The notes under the pieces are model-generated. The model saw only the letters and a program-made list of their open reading frames with translations, did not search any database and was not told where the DNA came from. The position numbers were made by a program, and so were the translations under genes. A stretch of 64,000 nucleotides of DNA from Streptomyces typhae (GTDB taxonomy: Bacteria; Actinomycetota; Actinomycetes; Streptomycetales; Streptomycetaceae). The stretch spans positions 558,001-622,000 of the forward strand of contig NZ_WPNZ01000001.1 of NCBI RefSeq assembly GCF_009755605.1, read 5' to 3'. This document shows positions 1-8,051 of this stretch, in pieces (the first letter of the stretch is position 1; every line of letters starts with the position of its first letter).

Positions 1-331
1 ACGCTCATCACGTAACCCGTCCGGGAAACCGGGGCAGGCCGCTCGTATCCGTTCAGCCCGTGCGCCACATCTGCCGTTAGCGCACAACGGGTCACGATGA
101 GGTGACAGCGAGTTTAACGTCCTCTGCCAGGTGACCGGCTCCCCACCGCCGTCCGGACCAGGGACGGCAGCCGGCCGCCTCCGCCGAGAAAGTCCGGCGG
201 CGTCCCGTCTCCCCTGTGCGGACGTCGCCGGACCGGTACCGGACGCCGCCGGACCAGTACCGGACCCCGGCCACCAAGGACGGGCCGGGCCCACGACGGC
301 CCCGCCCCGCAAGGAAGGACGTGGAGCCTCC
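1..331. other. Upstream region of the NlpC/P60 gene, no gene seen
   Basis: No convincing coding region. It holds a short palindrome, GTCAC-6 nt-GTGAC, at 91-106, and an 18-bp direct repeat (gccggaccrgtaccggac) at 227-244 and 248-265 with a 21-bp period. I looked for the c-di-AMP (ydaO) riboswitch that precedes some streptomycete wall hydrolase genes and did not see its conserved blocks. Promoter elements could not be assigned. Confidence 0.5.
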
Positions 332-1420
332 GTGGCAGCGCACCGTAAGCCCAAGCAGCGCTCGCTCAGCGGCAATACGGCCCGTACGGCCGCCACCCTC
401 GCCCTCGCGTCGGCCGCCACCGCGACCGCCTTCGAAGGCACCGGACACGCGGACCCCCGCCCCACTCCCGGCGAGGTGAAGGCCAAGGTCGACCAGCTCT
501 ACCGCGAGGCGGAGGTCGCCACCGAGAAGTACAACGGCGCCAAGGAGAAGGCCGACCGCGCCGAAACGGCTCTGGATGACCTCCGCGACGAAGCCGCCCG
601 CAAGACGGACCGGCTCAACACCGCGCGCCAGGGACTCGGCTCCCTCGCCACCGCGCAGTACCGCACGGGCGCCATCGACCCGTCCATGCAGCTCGTGCTC
701 TCCTCCGACCCCGACACCTACCTCGACCGGGCCTCCCGCGCGGACCGCGCCGGGCACCGCCAAGCCGCCCAGATCACCGGCGTACGGCAGCAGATGCGGG
801 CCCTCGACCAGCTCCGCACCGAGGCCGACGACACCCTCACGGACCTCAAGTCCCGCCAAGCGGACCTGAGGAAGCACAAGAAGACCGTGACCGGGAAGCT
901 GGGCGAGGCCAAGCGGCTGCTCGCCCGCCTGACCGAGAAGGAGCGCGCCCGCGTGACCGGCAGCGGGCGGGACGGCTCGACGGGAGCGGCCGCGGAAGCC
1001 GCCAGGGCGTCACGCGCGGCTGCCCGCGGCACCGCGCCCGACGGTGCCCCCGGCGGCACCAAGGCGCCCGGCTCCCGTGCCGCAGCGGCCGTCTCCTACG
1101 CCTACAACGCCCTCGGCAGCCCCTACGTCTGGGGCGCCACCGGCCCCAACGCCTTCGACTGCTCCGGCCTCACCCAGGCCGCCTACCGCGCCGCGGGCGT
1201 CTCCCTGCCCCGCACGACCTACGCCCAGATCGACACGGGCCGACGCGTCTCGCGCACCGAGCTACGCCCCGGTGACCTGGTGTTCTTCTACTCGGGCATC
1301 AGCCACGTCGGCCTGTACGTCGGCGACGGCAAAATGATCCACGCCCCGAACCCGAGCGCGCCCGTACGTCTCGCCCCGATCGACGAGATGCCGTTCGCGG
1401 GGGCCGCGCGGGTCGCGTGA
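332..1420 (+). CDS. Secreted NlpC/P60 family peptidoglycan hydrolase
   Basis: Predicted exported cell-wall endopeptidase of 362 residues. The N-terminus has a basic stretch followed by an Ala-rich hydrophobic segment ending near AFEGTGHADP, which fits a signal peptide. Residues about 45-215 are charged and heptad-like (coiled coil), as in RipA/CwlO-type hydrolases. The C-terminal NlpC/P60 domain (about 250-362) carries the catalytic Cys277 in FDCSG, His325 in ISHVGLYVG and a third polar residue, His337, in MIHAP. GTG at 332 is chosen because AAGGAAGG lies about 12 nt upstream and the Ala/Lys-rich export start follows; the reading frame is open further upstream but that stretch looks non-coding. 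The 3' end overlaps the convergent gene at 1262-2311. Substrate specificity (D-Glu-DAP type) is inferred from the family. Confidence 0.9.
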   Translation: MAAHRKPKQRSLSGNTARTAATLALASAATATAFEGTGHADPRPTPGEVKAKVDQLYREAEVATEKYNGAKEKADRAETALDDLRDEAARKTDRLNTARQGLGSLATAQYRTGAIDPSMQLVLSSDPDTYLDRASRADRAGHRQAAQITGVRQQMRALDQLRTEADDTLTDLKSRQADLRKHKKTVTGKLGEAKRLLARLTEKERARVTGSGRDGSTGAAAEAARASRAAARGTAPDGAPGGTKAPGSRAAAAVSYAYNALGSPYVWGATGPNAFDCSGLTQAAYRAAGVSLPRTTYAQIDTGRRVSRTELRPGDLVFFYSGISHVGLYVGDGKMIHAPNPSAPVRLAPIDEMPFAGAARVA

Positions 1421-2311
1421 GCCCGGCTGTTCGCCGACCGGGTTGCGGCAAGCGCGACAGAGCCCGCCGGGCAGGGCCTCCGGGCGGCCCGGTACCCCGC
1501 AGTCCGTGCATTCCATGATCGCGCGACGCGTGCGCGGCTCCGGCTCCGGCACCGGCGGTGGAAGCGTCGGCGGCATCTTGTCGAGGAGCCGCCGCTGGAG
1601 GAAGGCGCGGGGGGCGTGGACTTGGCCGGGGAGTCCCGTGGTGAGGGCGCGCGTGAGGTGATCGGTGGTGACGCCCCTGTCGAGCCACGCGGCGGCCAGG
1701 CCCTCCAGGGCGGCGCAGTCGGCGGCGGAGAGGGTCAGCTCCGGGGTGCGGTGGCCGAGGAGGGCGAGGGTGTCGTACGCGGGTGACGTGCCGTACGTGG
1801 GTGACGTGCCGTACGCGGGTGGCGGGGGCGGCGTGGGGCCCGTCGCGCGCGCCTCTCGTACGTCCGGTGCGCCGTCGCGCACGTCGTCGCGCGCGCCGTC
1901 GCGACCGTCCGCGTCACCGTCGAGGTACTGGTTCCACCACTCGTCGTCCTGTGCGGTACGGGACCAGTAGGTGCGGAACACCCAGCGCGTACCGGTGGTG
2001 GCGTCGCCCACGCCGGTGAGGAGTCGCCGTACGCGCCGCAGGTGCCCGGTGCGGGACAGCTCGTTGAGGGCGGTACGGACGGCTTGCTGGCCGTAGAGGG
2101 GCTGCACTTTGGCGAGGGTCTTGGCGTCTATGGCGGCGCCTTCGGGAAGCCGGTCGACGAAGGCGGCGAGGTAGGCCTCGCGGGGGCGGAGGTGCGCGAA
2201 GTCGCGGGCCGGGATCGGCGCTTGCCCGCGCGCGGAGCGCTTGCCGTACCCAGGCTTGGCCATGGGGTGTGCGGAGGCGGGCAGGGCGACGTTAGAGTTT
2301 TCGTAAGCCAC
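1262..2311 (-). CDS. Winged-helix DNA-binding protein with C-terminal CxxC pair
   Basis: 349 residues. Residues about 35-115 (LRPREAYLAAFVDRLP..., TLAKVQPLYGQQAVRTALNELSRTGHLRRV) look like a winged helix-turn-helix, then a Gly/Thr/Pro-rich linker with Tyr-Gly-Thr-Ser repeats, a helical segment (about 190-250), and a small putative zinc site CTDC...CRAC. The GTG at 2311 is used; ATG at 2263 (MAKPGYGK) is an alternative. The last 50 or so codons run antisense inside the NlpC/P60 gene, giving a tail-to-tail overlap of 159 bp; homologues may stop soon after the CxxC pair, so a lost stop or frameshift is possible. Target genes unknown. Confidence 0.7.
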   Translation of the reverse strand: MAYENSNVALPASAHPMAKPGYGKRSARGQAPIPARDFAHLRPREAYLAAFVDRLPEGAAIDAKTLAKVQPLYGQQAVRTALNELSRTGHLRRVRRLLTGVGDATTGTRWVFRTYWSRTAQDDEWWNQYLDGDADGRDGARDDVRDGAPDVREARATGPTPPPPPAYGTSPTYGTSPAYDTLALLGHRTPELTLSAADCAALEGLAAAWLDRGVTTDHLTRALTTGLPGQVHAPRAFLQRRLLDKMPPTLPPPVPEPEPRTRRAIMECTDCGVPGRPEALPGGLCRACRNPVGEQPGSRDPRGPRERHLVDRGETYGRARVRGVDHFAVADVQADVADARVEEHQVTGA

Positions 2312-2549
2312 GAGATCTCGTTCCGATCTTGGGGTGAGACCCCGGCGGGTGTTGGTAGCACCCGGTCGGGGTCGTTTGCTTGTTGCCGCGAACCTAGAGG
2401 TTGGCGACCCCGCGTGGCAAGCCGGTCACGAAACGTCACGCGCGGTGCGGTGAGCGGCAGTTGGGGAGGGAGGGTGGTTGGCAGGTACCAACCCCCAATC
2501 CCTACAGAAGGCGCTCGACTCCCGACCCTCGAACTCCGAAGCCCGGGGC
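2312..2549. other. Intergenic region between winged-helix gene and DUF397 gene
   Basis: About 240 bp without a gene. It contains an imperfect inverted repeat GGTTGG-6 nt-CCAACC at 2476-2493 and the hairpin-capable stretch around 2345-2372. It should hold the promoter for the winged-helix gene and the 3' end of the DUF397 transcript; no elements could be assigned with confidence. Confidence 0.4.
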
Positions 2550-2732
2550 TCAGCTCCGCGCGTACGCGACGAAGCGGGCCCAGGCGTCGGCGGGGAGCCG
2601 AAGCTGGGGGCTCCGGGACCCGAGCTTCGAGTCCCGGACGCGTATGGAGTGGGTGCAGGCGGCGACTTCGATGCACTCGCCGCCGCCCGTGCTGCTGTAA
2701 CTGGACTTCAACCACATCAGCTGGGCGGTCAT
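2550..2732 (-). CDS. DUF397 domain protein
   Basis: 60-residue DUF397 protein. It shows the family pattern WLKSSYSS..GGECIEVA near the N-terminus, then VRDSK and a C-terminal W..F..YARS. Its ATG overlaps the TGA of the upstream XRE gene (ATGA, 2729-2732), so the two are translationally coupled. Streptomyces carry dozens of such pairs; characterised examples (whiJ and abaA loci) affect development and antibiotic production. The small acidic partner is thought to antagonise or cooperate with its HTH partner; that role is inferred from the family here. Confidence 0.92.
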   Translation of the reverse strand: MTAQLMWLKSSYSSTGGGECIEVAACTHSIRVRDSKLGSRSPQLRLPADAWARFVAYARS

Positions 2733-3538
2733 AGCTCCTCCGTCAACTTACCGATGAGACGGGCCGAACCCTCGGGGTTCAGCGCCTTGCGGAGGATCAT
2801 GGCATGGCGCTGGGCTACGGAGCTGACCTTATCCGTGTCTGCATACAACCTGCCTGTCGCCTGCCCCTCCTCGAAGACGAGCACTTCATGTTCGGCGGTC
2901 TCCAGCAGCACAAATGGCCCGTCGAGTTCCGGCCCAGCCCCGCAAAGCGGCAACACTTGAATGGTGACGTTGCGGGCGCTTCCTACCTCCAAGAGGCGGG
3001 ACAGTTGCTCCCGCCACTCCTTTACTGTGCCGACCTGGTTCCTCAGCACAGTCTCACCGATCACGAAGCTGAACGCCCTGGTTCGCTGCTCCAGCAACAA
3101 CTGCCGCTCAAGGCGGCCCGCGAGGCGCTCCTCCAAGGTCTCGTCATCCAGCGGCGGATAATGCGCGTTGAGGTAGGCCCGCACTGTGCCCGGGGTCTGC
3201 AACAGACCTGGAATCAGCAGGGACTGGTAGGAGCTCAGAACGATGGCCTCCGCCTCGTACCGCATGAAGTCCTCGGAGTACGAGAGGAACTTCTCGGGCT
3301 TCAGGTACTCCTGCGCAGAGGTCAGCTTCCCGCGTGCACCACACATCTGGTCCGCCACCTGCAACAACCGCAACGTCGGCCGCCGCCGCCCATTCTCCAT
3401 CGACTTGACGTACTCACAGTCGTACCCGGCCTCATCGGCAAGCGCCGCCCGCGAGACGCTCGCCTCCGCGCGCCACAGCTTGATCTGGCTGCCGCAGTAC
3501 CGCCACGCGGCCGGCGGCTGGCAGTTCGTCTCGCTCAC
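2729..3538 (-). CDS. XRE-family regulator with DUF5753 (Scr1-type) domain
   Basis: 269 residues. The N-terminal helix-turn-helix (about 15-75: QIKLWRAEASVSRAALADEAGYDCEYVKSMENGRRRPTLRLL) is Cro/XRE type, followed by the long DUF5753 domain containing the family pattern YQSLLIPGLLQTPGTVRAYL and a C-terminal part with VLVFEEGQATGRLY. GTG at 3538 is preferred over GTG 3547 because GAGG sits 8 nt upstream. It forms a coupled pair with the DUF397 gene and is divergent from the ATPase gene at 3674, the standard three-gene module. A 6+6 bp inverted repeat in the divergent promoter region is a possible operator. Confidence 0.92.
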   Translation of the reverse strand: MSETNCQPPAAWRYCGSQIKLWRAEASVSRAALADEAGYDCEYVKSMENGRRRPTLRLLQVADQMCGARGKLTSAQEYLKPEKFLSYSEDFMRYEAEAIVLSSYQSLLIPGLLQTPGTVRAYLNAHYPPLDDETLEERLAGRLERQLLLEQRTRAFSFVIGETVLRNQVGTVKEWREQLSRLLEVGSARNVTIQVLPLCGAGPELDGPFVLLETAEHEVLVFEEGQATGRLYADTDKVSSVAQRHAMILRKALNPEGSARLIGKLTEEL

Positions 3539-3566
3539 AGAGCCCACCTCACCTGGGTTCCCGCCA

Positions 3567-3587
3567 GGTACAACTACCCTCTGTACC
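3567..3587. promoter_or_regulatory. Inverted repeat, candidate operator of the XRE module
   Basis: GGTACA-9 nt-TGTACC lies between the divergent XRE (start 3538) and ATPase (start 3674) genes. The position suits autoregulation by the XRE protein, but this is inference from position and symmetry only. Confidence 0.35.
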
Positions 3588-3673
3588 CGCGCCGATACCC
3601 CCGAGGCTACGCGCGAGCGGCCACTGTGAACTGTGCAAACGACGAAAGCTCACACGCAAGGAACGAGCCGCGC

Positions 3674-4132
3674 ATGCCGACGCCGTCACGAGGGGTCACG
3701 CCCCGCCCCGACCCGCTCCCCCGGGACATCGAATGGCGCCTGCCACGCCACGCGAGGAGCATGAGCAGGGCCAGAACGCTCCTGCGGGAACAGGCGACGT
3801 CATGGGAACTGGCACCCGACACCACGGAAACGGCAACCCTCCTCCTGAGCGAGCTGATGACGAACGCGTACCGTCACGCGACGGTCCCCCCGGGCAGGGA
3901 GATCTGGACGCGCTGCGTACTGAAGGCGGGCCGCCTGCACATCGCGGTGACGGACGCGAACGCGGCGCTGCCCACGCCGAGGCAAGCCTCCCCGGAGGAC
4001 GAGACGGGCCGAGGCCTGACCCTGGTGGCAGCCCTGTCGGACGACTGGGGCGCGGAACCTCGCCCGGAGGGCATCGGCAAGACGGTCTGGTTCGAACTGT
4101 CCGTCGCACCGGGGACCACAACGGGGACGTAG
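3674..4132 (+). CDS. Anti-sigma-like ATP-binding protein (HATPase_c)
   Basis: 152 residues of the RsbW/SpoIIAB-like GHKL fold. The N box is ELMTNAYRHA (about 57-66), the G1 region is VTDANAALP and the G2 region is ETGRGLTLV. It lacks any sensor or phosphoacceptor domain, as usual for the ATPases that accompany XRE/DUF397 pairs in Streptomyces. ATG 3674 is used, with AAGGAA about 10 nt upstream; the frame is open further upstream but that part is antisense to the XRE gene. It could be an anti-sigma or a partner of the XRE protein; the sequence does not decide. The stop codon lies in a 24-25 bp tandem repeat. Confidence 0.9.
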   Translation: MPTPSRGVTPRPDPLPRDIEWRLPRHARSMSRARTLLREQATSWELAPDTTETATLLLSELMTNAYRHATVPPGREIWTRCVLKAGRLHIAVTDANAALPTPRQASPEDETGRGLTLVAALSDDWGAEPRPEGIGKTVWFELSVAPGTTTGT

Positions 4133-4221
4133 CTCTGCCGTCACGCCAGGGACGTACTCTGCCGTTACGCCGGGGACGGGGCGCTGCCGTCACGCCAAGG
4201 ACGTGGCGCTGCGGTCAGACC
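4123..4221. repeat. Four 24-25 bp tandem repeats across two stop codons
   Basis: Units begin at 4123, 4148, 4172 and 4197 and share the core GGGACGt..CTGCCGTCACGCC. The array runs from the last codons of the ATPase gene (stop 4130-4132) across the short intergenic gap into the stop of the convergent response-regulator gene (4215-4217). Confidence 0.8.
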
Positions 4222-5051
4222 AGGCGCCGTGCCGTCGCCCACCTCGTCAGCTCGTGCCGGTTCGACAGCTGGAGCTTCCGCAGGACCGCCGACACATGCG
4301 ACTCGACCGTCTTGACGGAGATGTAGAGCTGCTTGGCGATCTCCTTGTACGCGTACCCGCGCGCGATGAGGCGGAGCACCTCGCGCTCGCGCTGTGTGAG
4401 GCGGTCCAGGTCCTCGTCCACCGGCGCCGCGTCCGTGGAGGCGAAGGCGTCCAGGACGAAACCGGCGAGCCGCGGCGAGAACACGGCGTCGCCCTCCTGG
4501 ACCCGGAAGATCGAGTCCACCAGGTCGGTGCCGGTGATCGTCTTGGTGACATAGCCGCGGGCGCCGCCCCGGATGACTCCGATGACGTCCTCGGCCGCGT
4601 CCGACACCGACAGCGCGAGGAACCGCACCGGGCTCTCCGCGTCCGCCATCAACGGCGCGCACCTGCGGAGCACCTCGACCCCGCCGCCGCCCGGGAGATG
4701 CACGTCGAGCAGCACCACCTCGGGGCGCGTCGCCGTGATGACCGTGACCGCCTGGTCCACGTCGGCGGCCTCCCCGATCACCTCGACACCGGTGCGTGCC
4801 GTCTGGCCGATCTCCGCCTGCACTCCCGTGCGGAACATCCGGTGGTCGTCGACCAGCACCACCTTCACCAGCCGCCCCGGCCCGCCCTCGACGGCCCCGC
4901 TGGCCCCGGCAGCACCGCTCACCCCGGCAGCACCACTCGCCCCGGCAACCGCACCGGCTCCGGCAGCCGGGTCCACCGCGCCCGCCGTCCCCGTCGGCTC
5001 CGCGGTCCCGCCCGCTCCGGCGGACCCACCCGCTTCGGTCGCGTCGCTCAT
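4215..5051 (-). CDS. NarL/LuxR-family response regulator (PspC-linked)
   Basis: 278 residues. A low-complexity Ala/Gly/Ser N-terminal extension (about 1-45) precedes a receiver domain starting VKVVLVDDHRMFRTGV, with the phospho-acceptor Asp in VVLLDVHLPG and the Lys in GYVTKTI. The C-terminal LuxR HTH is LTQREREVLRLIARGYAYKEIAKQLYISVKTVESHV in outline (split here as a family match). ATG 5051 overlaps the TGA of the upstream kinase gene (ATGA), so kinase and regulator are coupled. Together with the PspC/LiaF-like protein across the divergent promoter it suggests an envelope-stress circuit; the targets are not visible. Confidence 0.93.
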   Translation of the reverse strand: MSDATEAGGSAGAGGTAEPTGTAGAVDPAAGAGAVAGASGAAGVSGAAGASGAVEGGPGRLVKVVLVDDHRMFRTGVQAEIGQTARTGVEVIGEAADVDQAVTVITATRPEVVLLDVHLPGGGGVEVLRRCAPLMADAESPVRFLALSVSDAAEDVIGVIRGGARGYVTKTITGTDLVDSIFRVQEGDAVFSPRLAGFVLDAFASTDAAPVDEDLDRLTQREREVLRLIARGYAYKEIAKQLYISVKTVESHVSAVLRKLQLSNRHELTRWATARRLV

Positions 5052-6340
5052 GTCGCCGCCGTCCTCTCCATCTCCAGCTCGACTTCCGTGCCGCCGCCCG
5101 GCACCGCGCGCAACCGCGCCGTACCGCCGTTGCGCTGCATACGGCCGATGATCGATTCTCGTACGCCCATGCGGTCGTCGGGCACGGAATCCAGATCGAA
5201 CCCCGGCCCGCGGTCGCGCACGGACACGAAGACCGTCTCCCCCTCGACCTCGGCGAAGACCTGCACCGCGCCGCCCTCGCCACCGTACTTGGCGGCGTTC
5301 ACCATCGCTTCCCGCGCGGCCTGCATCTGCGCCGTCAGTCTGTCGTCGAGCGGGCAGTCCCCGACGACGACCACCTCGATGGGAACGCCGTGCTTGTCCT
5401 CCACCTCCGCGGCGTTGTGCCGGACCGCCTCGGCGAGGGTGTCGGGCTCCTCCGCCTCGTCCTTGCCGGTGCCCTCCGGCTTGTACAGCCAGGCGCGCAG
5501 GTCGCGCTCCTGGGCACGGGCGAGGCGGCGCACCTCCCCGGCGCTGTCCGCGTTGCGCTGGATCAGCGTGAGGGTGTGCAGCACCGAGTCGTGCACGTGC
5601 GCGGCGACTTCCGCGCGCTCCTGCGCTCGGATACGCATCAGCCGCTCCTCGGAGAGGTCCTGGGTCATGCGGACGAGATAGGGGCCCGCGAGCAGCGCGA
5701 TACCGACGAGGACGGCGAGCGCGGCCTGGAGTGCGGCCCCGAGGTCGGAGGCGGAGCCGCGCAGGACGAAGATGCCGGAGACGCCGACACCGACGAGGAG
5801 CACACCGGCGGCGGTGCGCGCGATGTTCAGCGTGCGGCGTCTTCGGCCGACCTCCATCCAGCGGGCGCGCCGTGCGTTGTCCGCCTGCCGCCAGACGAGC
5901 GCGACGCCCGCGGCGACGAACAAGGTGGGCCACAGATACGCCTGCGTCGGGCCGCCCAGGTCCACGCTGCCGACGAAGACCACGGCGACGACGACCATCG
6001 CGAGGAGCGCGACTATCTGGCCCTTGTCCGGCTTGCGTGCGACGAGCCTGCGGCGGCCGTCCGGCGCCGTCTCCGTCGTCACCACGTTCTGCCGCTGGGC
6101 CGCCGAGCCGACGCCGCCCACGCCCAGCGGGACGAAGAACCAGAACGCGGCGTACAGCAGGGCGCCGAGGCCGTTGGCGAGGAACAGGCCGATGAAGATG
6201 ATCCGCACCCAGATGACGGGCAGGCCCAGGTGCCCGGCGAGGCCACGTGTGACCCCGCCGAGCAGGCGGCCCTCGCCGCTGCGATAGAGCTTCCGCAGCG
6301 GCCGCTCGTCTTCGATGGGTACAGCTGCGGCTTCCGGCAT
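5048..6340 (-). CDS. PspC-domain sensor histidine kinase
   Basis: 430 residues. An N-terminal PspC domain (about 15-75, GEGRLLGGVTRGLAGHLGLP then a membrane helix) is followed by further membrane helices up to about residue 200, a dimerisation/phosphoacceptor helix (AAHVHDSVLHTL, the His-Asp of HisKA_3 kinases) and a GHKL ATPase domain (NAAKYGGEGG, VRDRGPGFD, GVRESI). ATG 6340 is chosen; the sequence GAATAT ends 6 nt before it and could serve as a -10 for leaderless transcription, while the GGAG there is too close to be a ribosome site. ATG at 6376 is the alternative. Fusing PspC to the kinase suggests it senses membrane stress; inference. Confidence 0.9.
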   Translation of the reverse strand: MPEAAAVPIEDERPLRKLYRSGEGRLLGGVTRGLAGHLGLPVIWVRIIFIGLFLANGLGALLYAAFWFFVPLGVGGVGSAAQRQNVVTTETAPDGRRRLVARKPDKGQIVALLAMVVVAVVFVGSVDLGGPTQAYLWPTLFVAAGVALVWRQADNARRARWMEVGRRRRTLNIARTAAGVLLVGVGVSGIFVLRGSASDLGAALQAALAVLVGIALLAGPYLVRMTQDLSEERLMRIRAQERAEVAAHVHDSVLHTLTLIQRNADSAGEVRRLARAQERDLRAWLYKPEGTGKDEAEEPDTLAEAVRHNAAEVEDKHGVPIEVVVVGDCPLDDRLTAQMQAAREAMVNAAKYGGEGGAVQVFAEVEGETVFVSVRDRGPGFDLDSVPDDRMGVRESIIGRMQRNGGTARLRAVPGGGTEVELEMERTAAT

Positions 6341-6695
6341 GCTCCGATATTCACACGTGGGCGCAGGCGGGGGCATCAGGGTCGAGCCCCGAGACTCCCC
6401 TGATCTCCGCGTCTGCCTCGCGGGCGCCGTGGGCCGGATCGGAGCCGGATCGGCCCCGGATCGGAGCCGGAGCGGATCCGGTTTGAGGCCGCGCCGGGGC
6501 CTTGGTCGGCGGCCTGGCCCGGGCTTGGTCTCGGATCCGGATCGCAGCCGGACCGAGGCCGCACCGGGGTCTTGGTCGGCGGCCTGGTCCGGGCCTGATC
6601 GGGGCAGGCGCTCCGGGACGGTCAGGGGTGATTTCAGGGTTCGGCCAGGGTCGTCCCGCCTGCCGCGGGGCGCCGTCGGCGGTCACCATGGAGTC
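6341..6695. other. Divergent promoter region with a 70-bp duplicated segment
   Basis: 355 bp between the kinase and the PspC/LiaF-like gene. Two 46-bp copies (6485-6530 and 6555-6600, period 70) differ at few positions and begin GAGGCCGCrCCGGGG; flanking GGATCGGAGCCGGATC-type short repeats precede them. No reading frame here resembles a gene. Promoters for both directions must be here but were not assigned. Confidence 0.6.
6485..6600. repeat. 70-bp period direct repeat
   Basis: Copies at 6485-6530 and 6555-6600 share GAGGCCGC.CCGGGG.CTTGGTCGGCGGCCTGG (shown in parts) and sit between divergent genes of one regulatory system. Confidence 0.8.
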
Positions 6696-8051
6696 ATGAC
6701 AGATCAGCAGCCCGCGCCGGGCCCGCAGGCCCCGCCGCGCGACCATCTCTCCGCCCCGGCCGAGGAGCCGGGCGGGCCGGAGGCCGTGCGCGAGCGCAAG
6801 TTCCGCCGCGACCGCCGGCACCGCAAGCTGGGCGGCGTGTGCGCGGGCCTCGGTCGGCACTGCGACATGGACCCGGTGATCTTCCGCATCGGCCTCGCGG
6901 TCCTCGCGGTCACCAGCGGCCTGGGCTTGGTGTTCTACGGCTTCGCGTGGCTGTTCATCCCGTACGAGGAAGAGGAGGAGAACGAGGCGCGCCGCCTGCT
7001 GACCGGCCGCGTGGACGGCCACGCGCTGACGGCCGTGCTGTTCTCCCTAGTGGGCTGCGGCGTCTTCCTGACTTTGCTGAACAACAGCAGCGCCCTGACC
7101 TTCGCCGCCGTCCTCGCCCTCCTGCTCGCAGGCGCGGGCTATTGGTCGCAGCAGCGCGGCACCCCCGACCCGGACCCGGTGGCCGCCCAAGCCGTGGCGG
7201 ACGCGCCGCCGGAGACGTTGGCCCCACCGGTGGCGGGCGCCCCGTCCTGGTGGCGCGACCCCCTCACCAAGGGCGGCTCGCACGAAGGGGTGCCGAACTA
7301 CTTCTGGGGTCCGGCGCCGGTCGCGGTGGAGTATCAGCCGGACGCGCCACACGCCCCCGTGGGCCGGTGGACCCCGGGGCCGGTGCCCACCGGCCCACCG
7401 GGACCGCGCAGGCCGCGCGGCCCCCGCTGGATCGGCGGCTGGGTGTTCCTCGCGATGGTGCTCGCGATCGCGCTCGGCACGGCCCTGACCTGGGAGGACC
7501 AGCCGCTCGGCACGAGTCTGCAGATGGGCTTGGCCTGTGGGCTCGCCGTACTCGGCGTCGGCCTGATGATCAGTTCCTTCCTCGGGCGTACGGGGGCGGG
7601 CTCGATCGTGCTCGCACTGATCGTCGCCGCCCTGGTCGCCTGCTCCGCGGCCCTGCCGAAGAGCATCACCACGGACTGGATACGCACGGACTGGCGTCCG
7701 GCGGCCACGGCGGACGTCCGCCCGAAGTACGAGCTGGGGACGGGCGTGGGCACGCTGGACCTGGGCCGGATCGACCTGCGCAAGGGCCAGACGCTGAAGA
7801 CGGGGGTCGAGGTCGGTGCGGGCAAGCTGAAGGTGATCGTCCCGAAGGACGCCGAGGTGAGGCTGCGGGCCGAGGTGGGCGTCGGTGACATCCAGCTTCC
7901 TGACGACAGGAGCGAGGACGTGGACGTCTCCCCCGGTCGGACGGAGACGAAGACCCTCGCCCCGCCACGGGGCACGAAGGACGGCGGCACGATCGAGCTG
8001 CGGCTCGAAGTCGGCGTCGGACAGGTGGAGGTGGCACGTGCTGCGTCATGA
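6696..8051 (+). CDS. PspC-domain membrane protein with LiaF-like C-terminus
   Basis: 451 residues. A Pro-rich cytoplasmic N-terminus (1-35) leads to a PspC domain (RKLGGVCAGLGRHCDMDPVIFRIGLAVL, about 45-75) and several membrane helices (about 60-85, 110-150, 250-330). The C-terminal 110 residues contain repeating short strands (GVGTLDLG, VEVGAGKLKVIVP, AEVGVGDIQLP, LEVGVGQVEVA), the beta-solenoid-like pattern of LiaF/DUF2154 proteins. It is divergent from the PspC-kinase/regulator pair and overlaps the next small membrane gene, pointing to a LiaFSR-like membrane-stress system. The roles are inferred from domain content. Confidence 0.88.
   Translation: MTDQQPAPGPQAPPRDHLSAPAEEPGGPEAVRERKFRRDRRHRKLGGVCAGLGRHCDMDPVIFRIGLAVLAVTSGLGLVFYGFAWLFIPYEEEEENEARRLLTGRVDGHALTAVLFSLVGCGVFLTLLNNSSALTFAAVLALLLAGAGYWSQQRGTPDPDPVAAQAVADAPPETLAPPVAGAPSWWRDPLTKGGSHEGVPNYFWGPAPVAVEYQPDAPHAPVGRWTPGPVPTGPPGPRRPRGPRWIGGWVFLAMVLAIALGTALTWEDQPLGTSLQMGLACGLAVLGVGLMISSFLGRTGAGSIVLALIVAALVACSAALPKSITTDWIRTDWRPAATADVRPKYELGTGVGTLDLGRIDLRKGQTLKTGVEVGAGKLKVIVPKDAEVRLRAEVGVGDIQLPDDRSEDVDVSPGRTETKTLAPPRGTKDGGTIELRLEVGVGQVEVARAAS

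Noticed and set aside
91-106. GTCAC-6 nt-GTGAC as a CRP-like site
   Set aside because: The CRP-type consensus is GTGAN6TCAC, the opposite orientation of the arms.
1-331. c-di-AMP riboswitch upstream of the NlpC/P60 gene
   Set aside because: The conserved blocks of the ydaO motif could not be found in the leader.
92-877. Minus-strand open frame opposite the NlpC/P60 gene
   Set aside because: Gly/Val-rich shadow translation of the coding strand; the NlpC/P60 domain with catalytic residues is on the plus strand.
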